Source: Pseudorhodoplanes sp. (GTDB taxonomy: Bacteria > Pseudomonadota > Alphaproteobacteria > Rhizobiales > Xanthobacteraceae). Taken from it: a stretch of DNA of 5,241 nucleotides. The position numbers and the translations under genes were made by a program. This document shows, in pieces, positions 4,904 through 5,241 of the stretch. The stretch covers positions 1-5,241 of the forward strand of contig WBUW01000246.1 of assembly GCA_008933495.1 (NCBI GenBank). The letters run 5' to 3'. The notes beneath the pieces are model-generated. The model made no database searches, was not told where the DNA came from, and worked only from the letters and a program-made list of their open reading frames with translations. Positions within the stretch are counted from its first letter, which is position 1, and the number at the start of each line of letters is the position of its first letter.

Positions 4904-5241
4904 ATGAAACAATCGCACGCCGAAGTGGTCAATATCGCAGAACATAAGCATCCTTCGATGAAAAAAACCAAGAAATCCTATTGCATGCCGGAAGACTGGA
5001 CAGCTGTCGCCCTCGGGTTTGTTTTTATTGCGCTTGTGCTTGCGGTGCTGCAATGGAAGCTGGTGGATTTGCGTCATTTCATACCGACATTTCGCTGGAC
5101 AACAGAGGCTCAAATCAATGCGTTTAAGCCTGAATGGTTGCGCACACTTCATGATATCAGGCGAGACATCGAAGCCAAGCAACCGCAAGACGCCGTCAAG
5201 CTTATCGACGAAATGATCAACGCTCTGGCCAGGCAAGATCG
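4904..5241 (+). CDS. N-terminal part of a membrane protein, possibly YeiH-type putative sulfate exporter (3' end outside window)
   Basis: There are 112 complete codons from ATG 4904 to the window edge with no stop. A basic, soluble N-terminus of about 30 residues leads to PEDWTAVALGFVFIALVLAVLQW (29-51), a single clear membrane helix in view. The EDW-x-AV-x-x-G opening, followed by the soluble stretch PTFRWTTEAQI (61-71), recalls the beginning of the YeiH-like (UPF0324) putative sulfate exporter family; this is recognition from memory, and the diagnostic core lies outside the window. The segment 80-112 is charged and predicted helical, which is compatible with a periplasmic or cytoplasmic insertion before later membrane helices. 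A GTGAGA ribosome site precedes the ATG by 4 nt. Codon use is less GC-rich than in the minus-strand genes. ATG codons at residues 19 and 28 are alternative starts. Confidence 0.7.
   Translation, partial: MKQSHAEVVNIAEHKHPSMKKTKKSYCMPEDWTAVALGFVFIALVLAVLQWKLVDLRHFIPTFRWTTEAQINAFKPEWLRTLHDIRRDIEAKQPQDAVKLIDEMINALARQD

Noticed and set aside
4901..5236. Minus-strand open frame of 111 codons opposite the membrane protein gene
   Set aside because: The plus-strand frame has a start with a ribosome site, a clear membrane helix and a family-like opening; the antisense frame has none of these.

Overview
The window looks like part of a surface-polysaccharide (EPS/capsule/O-antigen type) locus from a GC-rich alphaproteobacterium, probably of the Rhizobiales/Bradyrhizobium kind. 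That assignment is inferred from the protein families and codon use. No rRNA or other marker gene is present to prove it.

Left and centre, minus strand (about 4418 down to 1): four genes run in one direction. First is a regulator with a MarR/EPS-type winged helix and a Rossmann-like C-terminal domain (4418-3744). Its stop codon overlaps the start of a specialised NusG-family protein (3747-3169). After a gap of about 180 bp with no credible gene comes a 736-residue protein (2986-776) that joins a SAM-dependent methyltransferase to a GT-B-like half with an RPHP motif. Its stop overlaps the start of a second methyltransferase with an N-terminal zinc-knuckle-type Cys motif (779 to the window edge, incomplete). 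Both overlaps are ATGA, so each pair is probably translationally coupled. The simplest reading is a control module (DNA-binding regulator plus elongation/antitermination factor) followed by glycan-modifying enzymes.

Right, 4419-4903: a non-coding, AT-rich divergent region of 485 bp. It holds two imperfect direct repeats of about 120 bp. Each starts with the identical 15-bp palindrome GTTCATATCATGAAC. The palindrome in the copy nearest the regulator lies over the -10 of a minus-strand sigma70-like promoter. The palindrome in the other copy lies over the -10 of a plus-strand promoter. A third palindrome with the same half-sites, GTTCA-N5-TGAAC, lies far away in the gap between the NusG-like gene and the methyltransferase/GT gene. 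This suggests a small regulon in which the encoded winged-helix protein controls its own operon, the divergent transcript and possibly the downstream enzymes.

Far right, plus strand (4904 to the window edge): the N-terminal part of a membrane protein resembling the start of YeiH-like putative sulfate exporters. It is less GC-rich than the minus-strand genes.
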